This document shows positions 1 to 11,850 of a DNA stretch of 64,000 nt, piece by piece. The stretch is taken from positions 3,852,634 through 3,916,633 of the forward strand of contig CM064664.1 of NCBI GenBank assembly GCA_032717465.1. The letters are read 5' to 3'. Below the pieces are notes generated by a model. The model had not been told where the DNA came from. It ran no database searches and saw only the letters and a program-made list of their open reading frames with translations. Source of the stretch: Coenobita brevimanus (Eukaryota; Arthropoda; Malacostraca; Decapoda; Coenobitidae). Position 1 is the first letter of the stretch. Each line of letters starts with the position of its first letter. Made by a program: the position numbers and the translations under genes.

Positions 1-1490
1 CAGCCTCCGTTTCCTCCTCTACATTTAACAATCTTTCAAAATACTCTGCCCATCACTTCCTTACCGCATCCATCTCAATTAACATCTTTCCATCCTCTGC
101 TTTTACTCACTTTCCCTTCCCAATCCCCTTCGCACTCTCTTCACCTCCTTCTAAAACATTTTCTTTTTCTAATAAAAAATCTGTCAACCGCCTACCCCAC
201 CTCTCACCTCCTGCCGCTTTAGCATCATCCACACCGCTTCTCATGCTATTCCTCTTTTCCTTATCTCTCTCATATGACACTTCATCATCCCTCTACAGCC
301 ACACATCATATGCACATCTCTTCTCAGCTACAGCCATACTTACTTCCTCACACCATCATCCACTTCCCTTTCTTACACCACTACCTACTCGTCTCACATC
401 ACACACCTCTTCCGCAAACCCCAATACAGCACACTTAAACAACTGCCATTCTTTCTCCACACTGCCATTTTCCTGATCTTTCATTGCATTCCACTCATCT
501 TTCAACTTTTCCTGATACTATATCATTTTCTCTCTTTTATCCAGCTCTCTGATTTTCAAAACCTCCCTATCACACCTAAGTCTCCTTGATCTCACCCACC
601 TCATACCTACCCTCATCTTTCCCTCCACTAGGTACTGGTCAAACATACATCCACCCTCATTTTTCAAAACACTCATATCCAGGAATTTTTCTCCTACATT
701 CCTCGAGACAACCACATAGTTCATCAGTGCTCTATCAGCAACTCTTCCACCTTCCTGTCGTACCCATCTATACTTGTATCTTTCATCCCAAACAAGGTAT
801 TTCCAATCGCCATCTCAAGACATCCATATCATACTTTCCCCATTATAATTTTTTTTTCAGGCACACCATGCATATCAACAAAACCTACAACTGCTACATT
901 TCCCACTCTAGCATTCAGATCTCCCATCATTACCACATTCACAGTTGCTCCAAAACACTGCAAACATTCATCATTCCAGAATAACTCCTACACTTTTTCA
1001 TCCCTTTCCCTACCAGGCCCATATGCACTCACAAAAACCCACAGCTCACGTCTAAATTTCGTTTACACTCACATCAGTCTCGATGACACCTTCCATTCAG
1101 TTACACACTGCTGCACTTCTGGGCTCACCATCAAGGCCACTCCTTCTCTCACTCTTCCTCTATCAACACCGGACATCCTTCCAGTCACACTTCCAAACTT
1201 ACAGTGCAGTAGATTCACCTTTCTCTTCCATCTTTGTTTCACTCAAAGCTAACACATCCAACTTTCTTCTCACAAACGTTCTCCCAATCTCCTCCCTTTT
1301 AGCCTGAAGTGTACAACATCCAAGCACATTCATAGACCCAGTCTTCAGGGTACGGGGATAACTCAATCCCCCTTCTCTTTCTATGCCCTGCCTCACTGTA
1401 GGAACTAAAAATACAGAGGAGGGGGTACTTAGTCCCTTCAGCTCGTCCCTTTTAGTCGCCTTTTATGGCACGCAGGGAATACGATGGCAG
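1..1490 (-). mobile_element. RTE-like LINE, 5' part, truncated by window edge
   Basis: Minus-strand relic of a non-LTR retrotransposon. The N-terminus of an APE-type endonuclease is readable at 1199-1396 (motif LDVLALSETKMEEKG, with the conserved ET-K residues that bind metal in this fold). A later endonuclease segment lies at 518-724. The linker before the reverse transcriptase is readable in the first 110 bases (YFERLLNVEEE), matching the equivalent RRWKEHFEDLLNVE of the better copy at 15950-19015. The 5' leader at 1430-1490 shares the 'ttttagtcgcct' block with that copy. Several stops and frame changes separate the pieces, so it is not functional. The reverse transcriptase would lie left of the window. 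Confidence 0.75.
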
Positions 1491-1747
1491 AATTCTTCCT
1501 AACACAACCTGCTCGCAGAGTGGTGGTACCATCCCATCATGCTGCTAGATTTTGTCCCCTACGCCACAGGGACGGACACAACAGTGAATACTAATAAACA
1601 GGGAGAATACCAATAGTCTGCCACTAAAGTGTATGTTAATCGAACATGTCCACCCACCACCACCACAACCACACACACACACAGAAACACTCTCCTTATC
1701 CCCACCAAAGCACTTATTTGCAAAGTGCATGAATTGGAGATCTAAAG

Positions 1748-1748
<1 letters not shown>

Positions 1749-1794
<46 letters not shown>
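1749..1794. repeat. (CT)n microsatellite
   Basis: Uninterrupted CT dinucleotide run of about 46 bases, seen directly. Confidence 0.97.
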
Positions 1795-1797
<3 letters not shown>

Positions 1798-1799
1798 GT

Positions 1800-3430
1800 G
1801 TAATAATAGTTTCATTTATCATATTATGTTTATTATTATGTGCATAGACGCACCTGCACTTCTATGTGAAGAAATTATTTTGAAGTTTTAGCAGGATTCT
1901 GTAAAATGACCTAAGTGTACCATATATTCAAATATTTGTCCATCGTCTTCTTAACGATATACTAAAATCCAGGTAAGAGAGACATATTATATGATTACTA
2001 GCGGTATAAGTCCATCTCCTGCCTTGTTATATGGTGAGCCACATATTTACCTACCCACTCATCCACCTATTCATTCACCCCACCAAACGCAACCTCACCT
2101 TAACCGCATTTTTCTTTCTTCGGCAGCACTCATTCATTCAGTCCTATTGGCAGTATTGGAGTGAGTTAAGTGTGAATGATTCGGCAGCGTCACACCCTTG
2201 CTTGTGATTAGATGAAATAATTGGGGAAATTGGTCTTCCATAAGGTCTTCCTCATAAGGTTTTCAGTAACCATAGCTTGGTAAAGGTCTTCAGGAAATGT
2301 AGCTCGGTAATGACTGAGAATTGAAGCCATGTAGATCAACATTTATACCCTCCACCTGACAGAGTCTGAGGAGTATGTTGTTATCACTGGGATCAATAAC
2401 TACTGGGTGGCAGGGCGGCTGCCTGGGCGTTGAGATTTTGTTTCCGGGCCAGAACTCAGAAAGTATTCATTATAGAGTCATGATATTTCAAATGGTTATG
2501 TGTCTTATAGTGAACTGGTACCTTTTGATAGGTAGAACACTGTGTCTTAAGTTTTTTTTTTTTTTTTTGAAAAAGTAGCAAAAATAATCTTTCCATAGAT
2601 TTCAATTCAACCTGCACAAGGAATCTGAAGGGCCCATTTTATGGGTTCTCAAGGCGATCTCCTTGCTCCCACCTTTAAAAGATTGGGGGGGGTGGGGTGA
2701 GGGCCGTTATGTGCTTGGGTAGGTGTGCAGGGAGGTGGGGGGTATGTGCTTTGTCAGGTGGAGAGTTATAAAACTGTAGTGTTGCCAATGTTTTATTTAG
2801 AATTACTTCATATATTATTTCCCAAAGCTATGCCCATCTTCCACAATACCCTGCATATGGCCATATTTTGTTTATCTTACACCTGCCAGACGATTACAGT
2901 CAATTTAGAAGTAACTTCCTACCAGACAAGTTAGTGAGGGCTATGTCCAACTTCTCGAGTTGAATGGTCTCTTTAAGGTAAATGAAGGTGTTGGAGGAGG
3001 ACGCCTTTATGTAAGGGTACAGTTCCTAACAGAATTAAAATGGTGATCTCTGCCAGGATAGCCTAATGATTTTGGTCCGAACCTAATTACATAATTATGT
3101 ATCATGATACTGACGAATATTGGTGATGTTAAAGCATGTTTGCAAACTGACCCTAGACAGTATAGGCCCTAAGCAGAAAATCTTGCTAAATTTGACCTTA
3201 AGCCGACAGCTCAGGTCTTATGAGTGAAACTTCTCAGTAATAATAAGCTTAATTTAATTAGTTTGATTCATGACTCAGTGTTTAGAGTGAGTGAAGATGT
3301 TGAAACTGATAAAACTACAACTGGTCATGATCTCAGGGAACATGAGCCATCTGTTCACAGTGTTGATAATGTTCAGAATCCTAAGTTTTTGTTCTGTACC
3401 AACAGCCACATATTCACAATCATACTACTC
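1800..3430. other. Unassigned intergenic DNA
   Basis: No coding signal, RNA gene or repeat that I recognise. It holds a short oligo-T run near 2552 and a G-rich patch near 2684-2700. Short open frames here have no recognisable domain. Confidence 0.5.
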
Positions 3431-3439
3431 AGAAATAGA

Positions 3440-3860
3440 TGTTAATGCCTTAAATACTAATGTCAGTGAACAACTTGAAATAGCTAAAGTTCAGTTGCAA
3501 ATGAGACAACTTCAAGCACGAGAGAAACAACGTGAACTAATTCATGAGCGCAGACTGAGGCAGCTTGGCGGTTCACCTAGTCCTTGTGGTGCCTCTTTAA
3601 GGAACTCTTTTGATGCTGCCGAGAACATTTAGTCTTTCCTGTAGGCGTAAGGTGTCACTAAATATTTCCAAATGTTTGAGGTTGCAGCTCGTGCACAGGA
3701 GGCCTATATTTTTTTTATCAGCGACTAGTATGCTGATTATGAGGTGGTAAAAGATGCAATACGCCGGGTTTATGAATTTGTACCAGAGGCACACACTTTC
3801 CTGTTTAGAACCTCTTACAAACAAAAAAGTTCAGAAATATTTGGATTTTTAAAAATAACT
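3440..3860 (+). pseudogene. gag: Fossil Gypsy-type gag fragment
   Basis: Two frames carry gag-like text. First comes a charged coiled-coil stretch (EQLEIAKVQLQMRQLQAREK). About 130 bases later comes a segment reading DYEVVKDAIRRVYEFVPEA followed by FLFRTSYKQK. This aligns well with the gag of the Gypsy element at 31565-37942, which has NYDVVKSLILKAYELVPEA and then RTTYKQDKQ at the same relative place. Stops and a frame change separate the two pieces. No LTR or pol remains nearby. It is inferred to be an old relative of that element family. Confidence 0.6.
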
Positions 3861-3904
3861 GGAGAGGAAAAAAAAGTGAATTAAAAAATAATCCATACAT
3901 CAGA

Positions 3905-6440
3905 TTACTGGTGTCTTCCAATCATAAATAATCTGTAAGAGTTGGACTTGAACAGGTATTGGTTGAGGTTTGGAAGGAAACATATCTGGGGATGCGAGTT
4001 CCAAAGAGATGCAGTACGGGGAATAAAAGATATCTGACAGGCGGATCTTCTGCAATATGGCAATGTGACAGTCCAGTTATGAGTGCTACCGAATGCCCGT
4101 GTAGCACAGGGAAAGGCAAGGAAAGGTGGCACAATGGATCCAACTTCGTATAAGCATTTGCCATGAAAGTATTTGTAAAATAATGCAAGGGAGGCAACAT
4201 TCCTTCTTACCTGTAGAGGAAGTAGTTTATTTGTCATAGCTAGGTTATTAATAATTCTAACAGCTTCAGTCTAAGTTTTGTCTAGTTGTTTTAGCGCAAA
4301 CTCTCAACTTCCATTCCACATGAGTGAGGAATATTCCAGCTGAGAGTGCACATGACTTATATAAACTATATTTAACTGCCAGTCAGTAAAGAAGTTATTA
4401 ACTCTGTACATAAACTTTGGAGGCAGTTATAGCAAGTGATCTAACATGAAAGGTCCAGCTGAGTGCATTGTTAAGCGACACACAGAGAATTTCAATACTT
4501 TGGGGACAGGAATATTAGTAGCACTGAAGGTAATATAGGAATCTGGCAATAACTGTGTATTAGTATACTGTATATTATTGGTTTTACTAGCATTAAATGA
4601 GACAAGGTTATTTTGTCCCCATTCAGTGATACTAGATAAGTCTTGATTTATGGAGAGGGCTGTATCGAGTTGTGAGTTAGAGATATTAAACTTTGTGAAT
4701 GGGTGTTTAAGTGTGATTGAACTGTGAAGTGTTGAGTCATCTGCATATGAATGGATGGGATTCTGGATAACAGATAAGAGATAGTTAATATGAGTTAGGA
4801 ATAGGGTTGGAGCCAGAACTGATCCTTCTGCACACCAGGGTTAACTGAGTTGAAACTGGAACATAATCTACTTTTACTCCTATATTTCTGTCACTGAGAT
4901 AAGAGGAAATCGGAGGAACAAAAGACTTTACTCCACAGCAAGGGAGTTTGGATAGCAGGGATCGGTGCTACACTTTATCAAAAGCTTTAGAAATATCAAG
5001 GGCTACTGCATGAGTTTCTCCATGTTGGACAATTGACTGATGGATGGTGAGAATCAAGAGATTGAGTATATCAATGTATCTTTCATGGCGATAACCATAC
5101 TGTGTATCACAAATGAAGCTGTTGGGTTAAAGATATTGAACTATGTGCTTATTCATTACAGTTTCTAATACTTTACCATGAGAAGATGTGACAGCTATTA
5201 GTCTGTAATCAGAGAGTTCAGGGGAACTTCCTATCTTCGAAATTGGGTGGATATTGGCTTTTTTCCATGAATTAGGGAATGAAGAAGTACGTATGCATAG
5301 TCTCAGTAATTTTGTTAGAACAGAAGCAAGTTCTGGGGAGCACTTTTCAAAACATATGAAGGGATTCCAGCTGGACCTGGAGCTTTGTTTGTCGGTAAAT
5401 TGTCTAGGATGGATTTTACGTATCTAGTCTGTATTTTAAGTGGAGCAATTTCGGTAAAGTCATCTTCAAGTACTGGGACGTTCTGGTTGACTTTCTCTAC
5501 TGTAAAGTTTTTGGCAAATGTACTGACAAGGATATTCACTTTACCGCGTGGGTCATAATGTTACCGTCTGAAGATTTTAGTGGAGGTATGAGTGATGACT
5601 TGTTAATGTTACTATTGAAAGAACTGACAGTTGACCAGAATATTTCCTTGTCACTGGGATTGTTTAGCAGTTTGGCTGCTTCATTCCGAAGAAAGTTTGA
5701 TTTAGCAATGTATTATTGCCTTTGCACGGTTCCTAGCAATTTTAAATTGACTGAGTAATTCAGATGTTATTTATTTTAAGCAAGAGTTATATGCTATTGA
5801 TTTTTTGGGCCATTGCTGTGGCACAATTGCTATCAAACCATTTTGGGGAGTCCAATCTGTCATTGAACTGTTAACTTGGTATGAACAATTCCATATCAGC
5901 CTGTATTGCCATTAATGTGGGCCTGGTAGATTTGATGTCAGTAGAGAAGAAAGACTGCCATGGAATGTCAGCAAGATCATTTCTGAATCCATCTCGGTCT
6001 GCCCTATCAAAGTGGCATTGGGTCACCCTGACTGGTTCAGAAAGGGGAGGTTTGGAGGAGCTGACTAATAAGGCCTTGATGAGATTGCGGTCAGAGCATC
6101 CAAGTGGTGACAGTACTATCCTGTATTGATCTGGATTTTCTGTCAGGAATAGAATCAAGACATAAGCATTACAGTCAGAATTATCTTGTATTCAGGTTGG
6201 CTGCTATACCAACTGTGTGAGATTAAACGATTCTGCGACCAGCTCACATTCTAGACCAGTATCGTCAGTCCTGGCAGAATGCAATAACAATTCTATATTA
6301 TGTACGTTAAAATCACCCAAATCGGTAATTTCAATGCTAAGGGTAAGTTTAAGGTTTGTCAACTGTGTGGATAAGGAGTCAGATACACTGAGTTCTGAAG
6401 AAGCATTGGGGGAGCAAATTCTTCCTGCTCCTTCTGGCAC
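3905..6440 (-). mobile_element. Decayed CR1/Jockey-like LINE
   Basis: Read on the minus strand, the domains run in LINE order. The endonuclease core with GDFNVHN is at 6204-6440. The endonuclease end and linker (PLGCSDRNLIKALL, then DLADIPWQSFF) are at 5871-6158. The start of the reverse transcriptase (LPTNKAPGPAGIPSYVLK) is at 5315-5539. A palm remnant, AVALDISKAFDKV, lies near 5000. The C-terminal tail (RRNVASLALFYKYFHGK, later FIPRTASLWNS) is at 3905-4237. The position of the YADD box reads through a stop, and many other stops are present, so it is inactive. The 5' part is missing and abuts another LINE in opposite orientation near 6430. Clade assignment is tentative. Confidence 0.75.
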
Positions 6441-6764
6441 CTTGCCAAAAACCTTTCTAACAACTTTATATCATCATCCTTCCTTCCTCTTTTCTATTCT
6501 GATGGCTCTGTAGCTATTTCCTTTACAGATAAAGCAGATCTCTTCACTCAGACTTTCTCCTCCAATTCCACCTTAGACGATTCCGGTGCTGTTCCTCCAC
6601 CACTTCCCCCCCTCAGACTTCCTCATGGCTGACATCAAAATTTCTCCAGCTAATGTATTTTCTCCCATCCCTGGCCTCAATACTAATAAGGCATGTGGGC
6701 CTGATGAAATCCCTCCTGTTGTCCTCAAGAACTGTGCTTCAGTGTTTACACCCTGCCTAATTAA
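6426..6764 (+). mobile_element. Family L LINE copy L1, left fragment
   Basis: Plus-strand remnant of a Jockey-like LINE. It covers the region just upstream of and at the start of the reverse transcriptase: FWHLAKNLSNNF, then STLDDSGAVPPP, then LNTNKACGPDEIPPVVLKNC, the usual palm-entry motif. It contains a small frame change near 6600. The fragment ends exactly at a TTAA where a piggyBac-like element is inserted, and resumes at 10680. The left edge is an abrupt 5' truncation. Confidence 0.8.
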
Positions 6765-6785
6765 CCCGGGGCGTCCCGTCGACAT
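6765..6785. repeat. Left terminal inverted repeat of PB-A
   Basis: Begins CCCGGGGCGTCCCGTCGAC directly after TTAA. The first four bases and bases 8-14 match the inverted right end. The same pattern CCCGnnnCGTCCCG begins PB-B and PB-C. Confidence 0.88.
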
Positions 6786-7017
6786 ACTTCCACGTCCTCA
6801 CGTTATGTCACTGCCAATCCCGTTGACGTACTTGAACGTGCTGCAATTGCAAGGTTCATAATTTCCAAAATTTTCAAAATTCGCGCGAGATTATCGATTC
6901 GCCCACGTACCCAAGCCTCCCCTACCTGCCACCAGGCGGGCAGCATCCCAGACCCCGCGTGACCCGCGCTCGCCCTTGTCTCGGTCAATCACCTGTTAGC
7001 AGTGACCCAGGTCAGAC

Positions 7018-9348
7018 ATGGCGCGGAAAGGTCTCTCAGACGACGAAATTGCATCCGCACTGGAAGCCTTCACTGGAGATAGTGATTCTCCACTTGATGA
7101 TGATGTGGTGGATCGCGATTACGTCCAGCCAGAGGAAGAAATAACAAGCAGTGATGAAGAGGTCCCTTCGCCCCGGAAAAAGCGGTATGTGACATACCGT
7201 AAGGCAAGGGAAGGCCAGCCTGCTCCCCAACCACGTGCACGGCTATCTCTCCATCCCGAATCTGATGAGGACGACGATGAGGACGATGAGGATGACGGCG
7301 GCTTAGGACGTGATATCGCCTCGTGGTTGGGAAAAGAAAAAATATCACCCCGAGGATCAGAAGGTGGGGCGAGAAGACATATCAGGTATGGTGAAAGTCT
7401 TTTGTCTGGGGAAGTGGAAAGTGGTGTGTTGGGAGTGCTGGGTGAAAGGGAAAGTGGTGTGGCAGGAGTGCGGGGTGAAAGGGAGAGTGGTGTGAGGGAG
7501 GCAGCACGAGCACGTGGTGCAGGTAGGCCTAGGGGAGAGGAGGTAGAGCCACTCCCCAGCACGTCTTTCGCCCCACAATATTCCCAAACTTCCTCCCCAC
7601 AGCCCCAGGATGTGGGGAAAGGAAGGAAAGGGAAGGGAAAGGGTAAAGGAAAAGGGAGAGGGAAGAGAACTGCGAGTCATGAGAGGCGCTGCTCTCCACC
7701 TCCCCAACCTCCCCCATCACCCTCACCTCCCCACCCTGACGAAGGGGACGATGGGGACGTGGCTGGAGACGGTGGTGTCTCGTGGAACTGGGAAGATGGG
7801 AGTAATTTTACTCCCATCATTCACCCTTTCACTGAGGAATCGCTGTCTGGTTGCACGGCTCCAGGTGTGCATGCGGGTTCGTCTAGGGTGGATTTTTTCC
7901 ACTTGTTCTTTGGGGAGGCGTTTGTGGGGCGCATAGTGGTACAGACCAATATATTTTCACGAACACAGCGCCGTGAAAGTGAACGTTTGGGAACCATGAG
8001 CAGGCATTCCCAACAATATGACTATTCCGTTACAATTTCAGAGATGTTCTTATTTTTTGCCCTGGTTCTCTTGATGGGTGTGGTAAGGAAAAACCAAATT
8101 CCTGCCTACTGGACAACTGACCCAATGATCCTCACACCTTTCTTTGGAAAGGTGATGAGTCGTAACAGATTTAAGTGTATTCTCGGCTGCCTCCACTTTT
8201 TTGATGCAGAAGATCCAGCCAATGCCAATAACACATATAAAATGAGGAGAATTAGGCTGGGGAGAATTAGGCTGGTATTTGATCATTTACGGGAAATGTT
8301 CCACTCCTCATTTTATCCTTACAGAGACCTCGTCATAGACGAGAGTCTTGTGTTGTGGAGAGGCAATATTTCCCTTAGGCAGTACATACCCAGCAAGAGA
8401 CACCGTTTTGGGTTCAAGATCTTTGTTATGTGTGACTGTAAGACTGGTTATGTGCAAGACATAGTCTTGTACACGGGCACCTGTGACAGATATAACAGAA
8501 GATCGTAGTATAGGACTCTCTGGGGCCGTGGTGAAGACAATGATGGAGGAGTACCTTCATCGTGGTCATGTGTTGTACCTGGACAACTGGTACACTAGCC
8601 CTCTTCTCGCTAGGTTCCTCCACCAACACGACACCGGAGTCTGTGGTACAGTCAAGAGAAACCGTCACCATATGGTCAAGATAGGGAGGAAACTTGACAA
8701 GAACGAGGTGGTTTTCTTCCAGGCCAATAACATCCTTGCCACCCTGTGGAACCACAACAGGGAAGTTTGCCTCCTATCAACTGTTCACAGCCCCCTGATG
8801 CACCGCACAGACTCCGTGGATCACCGTAGCAAGAGGAGGCGCAACGTCTGGAAACCCGAGTCTATACTGGACTATAATCTGAACATGAGGCAAGTGGATC
8901 AGTCAGACTCGATGATTTCCAGTGTTGACTGTGGCAGGACCACGATGAAGTGGTACAAGAAACTCTTTTTTACTTGCTCGACATCACGGTCCTGAACGCC
9001 CACTACCTGCACGCCATGACCACCGGAGTATCCGAGACCTTTGAGGGGTTTGTGAGGGAGTTGGCACGTGAAATAATCGCCAAGCATTCGCAGGACAGAC
9101 CCACACACCGCACCCGCACCCCCATGGCTGCCCAGACTCCCCTACGTCTCGCAGGACGCCACTATCCTAGCACAATCCCTTCTGAGCCAAACCGTCGTAA
9201 ACCCCAGCGCCGCTGCCATATATGTAAGCACTCGACAGTCAGACCATCCACTCAGAGAAAAGACACAAGGTACGAGTGTGTCGAGTGCAAAGTTGCGTTG
9301 TGCCTTCAGCCTTGTTTCAAAGAGTACCATAATTTCCTACACTACTGA
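7018..9348 (+). pseudogene. piggyBac-like transposase, two frameshifts
   Basis: DDD-type cut-and-paste transposase of about 777 codons. The ATG follows a GC-rich leader shared with PB-B and PB-C. The N-terminal 250 residues are acidic and low complexity, with repeated GERESGV units and a basic tract (KGRKGKGKGKGKGRGKR) that could act as a nuclear signal. The catalytic core includes IDESLVLWRGN (first Asp), YLDNWYTSP (second Asp, intact) and VDQSDSM (third Asp). The C-terminus carries a Cys-rich zinc-binding tail (CHICKHS, YECVECK, LCLQPCFKEYH). The frame changes near 8490 and returns near 8965, judged by comparison with PB-B, so no full-length protein is made unless these are sequence errors. 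Confidence 0.9.
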
Positions 9349-9359
9349 AACTGTGTGGG

Positions 9360-10200
9360 ATGGCGATATGACGCTCATTATAATAGTAAGGCCAGTCAGT
9401 AGGTGCTAAGTCATATATAAAGTTGAAACGGGTGTAATGTTTTCAGGAAAGTAATGTATAAGTTGAGAAATAGTGTAAGTTGAAAGAAGTGATATCAAAA
9501 CTACACCCACTGTGTAAATCTGCGAAAATATGACGCTCAGAATAACACTCTGGTCAGTAAATATTTGATAGCAAGAATATAAAGTGGAAACGGGTGTAAT
9601 GTTAGCATGAATAAAACATATAAGTTGAAAAATAGTGTAAGTTGTAATAAATGATGTCACGAGTACACTCACTGTGTAAATGTGCGAAGATATTACGCTC
9701 AGTAGAAGATTCTGGTCAGTATGTGATAGGAATTATATAAAGTGGAAAAGGTTGTAATGTTAGTAGTAAGGTAATTTATAAGTTGAATACTAGTGTAAGA
9801 TGAAACAAATGATATCGCGATAACACTCACTGTGTAAGTACGCGATAATATGACGCTCAGTTGAATCGTAAGGTCTGAAATTATGTGATATCAATTATAT
9901 CAAGTGTAAACATGTGCAATGTTAGTGGAGAATTATTATATAAGTACAAAAATAGGTTGTAAGTTGAAATTGTAGTCATAGCAACTTCACCGTGTGTGTT
10001 ATTATGCGCTATTATTATGCTAAATATTTACGTAAGGCCTGAAACTATCTCAAAACAGTTCTCTAAAGTTGAAAAGTGTATAATGTTATTAGGAATGTAT
10101 TATGTAAGTAGAAAAAACACAATACGAGTTCACTCACTACGTAAATAAGCTCTAACATTACGCTAAATGTTATCGAAAGGCCTGTGAATACGTAAAAACA
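9360..10200. repeat. About 162-bp tandem repeat array in PB-A 3' region
   Basis: A degenerate unit recurs with landmarks TATGACGCTCAG near 9365, 9528, 9690, 9849, 10011 and 10154. Spacings are 163, 162, 159, 162 and 143 bases. Each unit also contains versions of 'gtgtaatgtta', 'ataagttgaa' and 'cactcactgtgtaa'. It lies between the transposase stop and the right inverted repeat. A related array is in PB-B. The function is unknown. Confidence 0.8.
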
Positions 10201-10659
10201 GTTCAATAAAATGTAAAATGGTATAATATTATTGTAGAAGTATTATGTAAGTAGAAAAAATGAAATGTATCATGATTCTGGAATGTTAGCGATTCATCAT
10301 GACCAGTCTGCCCGATTTTGCTCGTTTTGCACGATGGTACAATGCTTATTTCAGCTCTATTTTTGTATAAAATCCAATTTACTCTTTTATCACATGTTTT
10401 TATGTTTGTAATAAATACATATCTACTTACTTTCATTGGTTTCCCAGACTTATAATACCATAGAAAACGTTAGAGGCTCAGACCACCTACAAAGAACACG
10501 GTGCCAGGTGTGACCAAGGCATACCTGTTTAGGGCAATTATGGAACCCGGGGAACAATTTCTTCGTGACTGACCATTGTTTCTGACCAAAAGCGAATGTT
10601 TTAGCAAAAAAAATTTGGGTCCAAAAATGGTCGGGATTGGGGGGTACCAGTGGTGTGAA

Positions 10660-10679
10660 AGTGGTCGGGACGGGGCGGG
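10660..10679. repeat. Right terminal inverted repeat of PB-A
   Basis: The sequence gtggtcgggacggggcggg directly precedes TTAA and is the inverted counterpart of the left end. A second copy of GGTCGGGA lies about 33 bases further in, forming a subterminal direct repeat that PB-B also has. Confidence 0.88.
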
Positions 10680-11850
10680 TTAAACTCTTTCGCCTTTGTC
10701 TGACAACTTGTACTTTTCGCTCTTGCTTGAAGTTTGCCCTCATTCAGCCAGTCCCAACGACGGGTGACCATTCCCAATCCTCTAGCTATCGTCCAGTTGC
10801 TTTAACATCCTGTGTCTCAGATGTTTTCGAGTTAGCTCTTAACAGAAAAATTTTAAAGCATCTCTTCTATCACAGCCTTCTTTCTGATTGTCAGTATGGG
10901 TTCCGTCAGGGACGCTCCACTGGCGATCTTCTCATCTACCTTTCAGATTCCTGGTCATCCTCCTTTCTGGACTTTGGCAAAAGCTTTGCCATTGCACTTG
11001 ACATCTCAAAGGTTTTCGATCAAGTCTGGCATAAATCTTTAATTTCCAAACTACCCTCTTACTGTTTCTATCCTTCTATCTGTCCCTTTGTCTCTAGCTT
11101 CCTTTCTTGTCGTTCTATAGCCATTGTTGTAGACGGCCATTGTTCTTCTCTATCTTGCATTATCCTTGAACATGCTTGGGATTTCATTCACTCGGGACTT
11201 GTCTTGGAAAGATCATCATGCAACTCTTGTAAAATCTGCTTTCAAGAGATTAGGTGTGCTAAGCCGACTCCATACCTTCTTCACCCCAGCACAGTTGTTG
11301 ACTTTATACACGGGTTTTATTCGCCCCTGTTTAGATTACGACTCTCATGTATGGGGAGGCTTCCCACATACAGCTCTTCTCAATAGGGTAGAATCAAAGG
11401 CTTTCCATCTCATTAACTCTCCTCCTCTCGCTGGCTCTCTTTAACCTCTGTCTCATCGCCACACTGTTGCATATTTATCTCCTTTCTATCGTTACTTCCG
11501 TGGTCACTGCTCCTTTGAACTGTCTGCTTACATCCCTCAACCACTACGACTGGTGCGTAGCTCCCGTCTAGCAACAAACTCTTATCCCTTTTCTGTCCAG
11601 CTCTCTAATGCAAGAGTTAACCGTTCCTCCCAGTCCTTCATTTATGCAGCAGGTCAACTCTGGAACTGTCTCCCTCTGTCTGTATTTCCTATTTCCTATG
11701 ATCTCCAGTTTTTCATAAGCAGTGTGTCCAGGCATCTCGAAATGAACGGATCTTGAATTTAGTTCTCTTTTGTATTGTTTTTGTTTTTTCTTGGGAGGAA
11801 CGGTTTGTGGGCTCCTGGCCTTTGGTTCCCTCTTTCTTGCATAAAAAAAA
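10680..11850 (+). mobile_element. Family L LINE copy L1, right fragment
   Basis: Continues the reverse transcriptase of the left fragment directly after the TTAA: SSSYRPVALTSCVSDVFE, then QYGFRQGRSTGDLL, then FAIALDISKVFDQVWHKSL. At about 11158 it jumps from VVDGHCSS to NMLGISFTRDLSWKDH, so the stretch that should carry the YADD catalytic box is deleted. The C-terminal tail (GQLWNCLPLSVFPISYDL) ends near 11753. A 3' UTR follows with the family signature 'tttggttccctctttcttgcat' and a short A-run. The copy is not functional. Confidence 0.85.

Larger units (their letters stand above)
6761..10683 (+). mobile_element. piggyBac-like transposon PB-A with TTAA target duplication
   Basis: The element is bounded by TTAA at both ends (6761-6764 and 10680-10683). 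Terminal inverted repeats are CCCGGGGCGTCCCG on the left and, reverse-complemented, CCCGCCCCGTCCCG on the right. It carries a piggyBac-type transposase, and its 3' region holds a tandem array. The insertion sits inside LINE copy L1. Removing the element with one TTAA leaves the LINE codons in frame, which supports the exact boundaries. Length is about 3.9 kb, longer than many piggyBac elements because of the 3' array. Confidence 0.93.

Noticed and set aside
7070..7726. Minus-strand and alternative-frame openings over the PB-A transposase N-terminus
   Set aside because: Low-complexity shadow of the acidic and Lys/Gly-rich region. The plus-strand frame has the shared start and continues into the catalytic core.
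10637..10690. LINE protein starting inside the PB-A right end
   Set aside because: The frame is open by chance across the inverted repeat. True LINE text begins only after the TTAA at 10680.
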